Shown here piece after piece: positions 62,752 to 64,000 of a DNA stretch of 64,000 nt. Origin of the DNA: Streptococcus viridans (lineage in GTDB: Bacteria > Bacillota > Bacilli > Lactobacillales > Streptococcaceae); the NCBI RefSeq assembly GCF_900636365.1, contig NZ_LR134266.1, positions 943,501 to 1,007,500 of the forward strand, written 5' to 3'. A program made the position numbers and the translations under genes. The notes beneath the pieces were generated by a model. That model did not search any database. It worked only from the letters and a program-made list of their open reading frames with translations, and was not told where the DNA came from. The first letter of the stretch is position 1, and every line of letters begins with the position of its first letter.

Positions 62752-64000
62752 TTAGTCCTCGTAAAGTGGGAAGGCATCTGTCAAGGCTTTGACTTGGTTC
62801 CGCACTTCTTCTAATACAGCTGGGTTCTCTGCGTTTTTCAAGGTTTTGATCATCAGTTCAGCCACTGTACGGCTTTCCTCTACTCCAAAACCACGAGCGG
62901 TGATGGCTGCTGCACCGATCCGAATCCCACTGGTCTTGAATGGCGACAAAGTTTCATAAGGAATGGAGTTCTTGTTGAGAGTAATATTGACTTCATCTAG
63001 CAAGTTTTGCGCCACTTTCCCATTTTCAACGACTTTCGTCACATCGACAAGGAAAAGGTGGTTCTCAGTTCCGCCTGAAATGACACGGAAATCAGGATCT
63101 TGTAAGAAGACATCCGCCATAGCCTGACTGTTTTTAATGACGTTCGCTGCATACTCTTTAAAGGCTGGATCCAGTGCTTCCTTGAAGGCTACTGCTTTAG
63201 CTGCGATGACATGCTCCAAAGGTCCTCCTTGAATACCAGGGAAGATAGCTGAATTGATCTTCTTAGCCAAGTCTTCATCATTGGTCAAAATCAAGCCACC
63301 ACGAGGGCCACGAAGGGTCTTGTGAGTGGTCGTGGTCGTGATATGGGCATAAGGAACTGGACTTGGATGAAGACCTGCTGCTACTAGACCAGCAATATGG
63401 GCCATGTCAACCATGAGCTTGGCTCCTACTGCATCCGCAATCTCACGGAATTTTGAGAAATCAATAATCTGAGAGTAGGCTGATGCACCAGCAACGATGA
63501 GTTTTGGCTTCACTTCTTGGGCTTGTTTTAAAATGGCGTCAAAATCCAAGAGTTCTGTTTCAGGATCCACGCTGTAGGATACAAAGTTGTAGGTTTGCCC
63601 TGAGAAGCTCACAGAGGCACCGTGAGTTAAATGTCCACCAGCAGCCAGATCCATACCCATAACAGTATCGCCAGGCTCAATCAAGGCCATATAGGCAGCG
63701 CAGTTGGCCTGACTTCCTGAATGCGGTTGAACATTAGCGTACTTAGCTCCAAAGATTTCTTTAGCGCGTTCGATGGCGAAGCTTTCAACCACATCGACCA
63801 CATCTGTCCCGCCGTAGTAACGACGACCAGGGTAGCCTTCGGCATATTTATTGGTCAGAATAGATCCTTGAGCAGCCATAACCGCCTTAGAGACGACATT
63901 CTCAGAAGCAATCAACTCAATATTGTTTTGCTGGCGCTCTTCTTCTTTGGCAATGGCATTCCATAGGTCAGCATCATAGGCTTTGTAATCTTCTTTGTCA
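62752..64000 (-). CDS. glyA: Serine hydroxymethyltransferase, 5' end just outside the window
   Basis: About 416 codons are present. The frame is open to the right edge and reads [20 protein letters not shown] there, so only a few residues are missing. PLP lysine in [39 protein letters not shown] and [13 protein letters not shown] are family blocks. Converts serine and THF to glycine and methylene-THF, the one-carbon source used also by TrmFO and linked to Fhs in this window. First gene seen of the operon glyA-NdpA-Pmp23. Confidence 0.96.
   Translation of the reverse strand, partial: DKEDYKAYDADLWNAIAKEEERQQNNIELIASENVVSKAVMAAQGSILTNKYAEGYPGRRYYGGTDVVDVVESFAIERAKEIFGAKYANVQPHSGSQANCAAYMALIEPGDTVMGMDLAAGGHLTHGASVSFSGQTYNFVSYSVDPETELLDFDAILKQAQEVKPKLIVAGASAYSQIIDFSKFREIADAVGAKLMVDMAHIAGLVAAGLHPSPVPYAHITTTTTHKTLRGPRGGLILTNDEDLAKKINSAIFPGIQGGPLEHVIAAKAVAFKEALDPAFKEYAANVIKNSQAMADVFLQDPDFRVISGGTENHLFLVDVTKVVENGKVAQNLLDEVNITLNKNSIPYETLSPFKTSGIRIGAAAITARGFGVEESRTVAELMIKTLKNAENPAVLEEVRNQVKALTDAFPLYED

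Overview
The window is chromosomal DNA of an oral Streptococcus, most like the sanguinis/parasanguinis/mitis type. The signs are XerS with a single-site dif (difSL), a ComX cin-box in front of dprA, an acoABC/lpd-type pyruvate dehydrogenase operon with the lipoyl domain on E3, SatD, a Pmp23-like lysozyme, and the blocks ylxM-ffh and glyA-nucleoid-associated protein-Pmp23. Species is not decided.

The window spans the replication terminus. Left of the difSL site (35041-35071) nearly all genes are on the + strand; right of it most are on the - strand. The left arm (1-33744) is mostly core genome: coaB (partial), fhs with a PurBox, GNAT, cls, an AlkD-like protein, a structured small RNA (5243-5394), DUF3137/LemA, asd-dapA, an ATP-cone protein, rbgA-rnhB-ROK kinase, dprA, topA, satD/DUF3307, trmFO, two esterases with an ATP-grasp enzyme, and the PDH operon with lplA. 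It ends in a lactococcin-972-type export locus (DUF1430 protein, ABC ATPase, lipoprotein), a frameshifted small secreted peptide gene and a bacteriocin-immunity-type ABC pair.

The terminus-proximal part of the right arm (35.1-47.4 kb) is visibly AT-richer and accessory. It holds a broken RepA_N replication initiator fused by deletion to a zinc-ribbon gene remnant, small membrane proteins, an orphan lantibiotic-immunity operon (LanFEG plus two-component system), gene debris, and a two-gene DUF4365 nuclease-like + LA2681-type HEPN module between two 80-bp direct repeats. The last is the best candidate for an undescribed (defence) system.

From 47.4 kb the core resumes: acetylxylan-esterase-like gene, DUF915 hydrolase, ffh-ylxM, then a tightly overlapping five-gene cluster (KAS III-like, adenylate-forming enzyme, metallo-beta-lactamase, SDR, glycosyltransferase broken by one in-frame stop) behind a GntR regulator, resembling an uncharacterised lipid or natural-product pathway. 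guaA, a small protein, a DUF1002 protein, Pmp23, a nucleoid-associated protein and glyA (partial) close the window. A modular intergenic repeat of about 125-180 bp occurs three times, each ending in a terminator hairpin. No tRNA, rRNA, CRISPR array or intact insertion sequence was seen.
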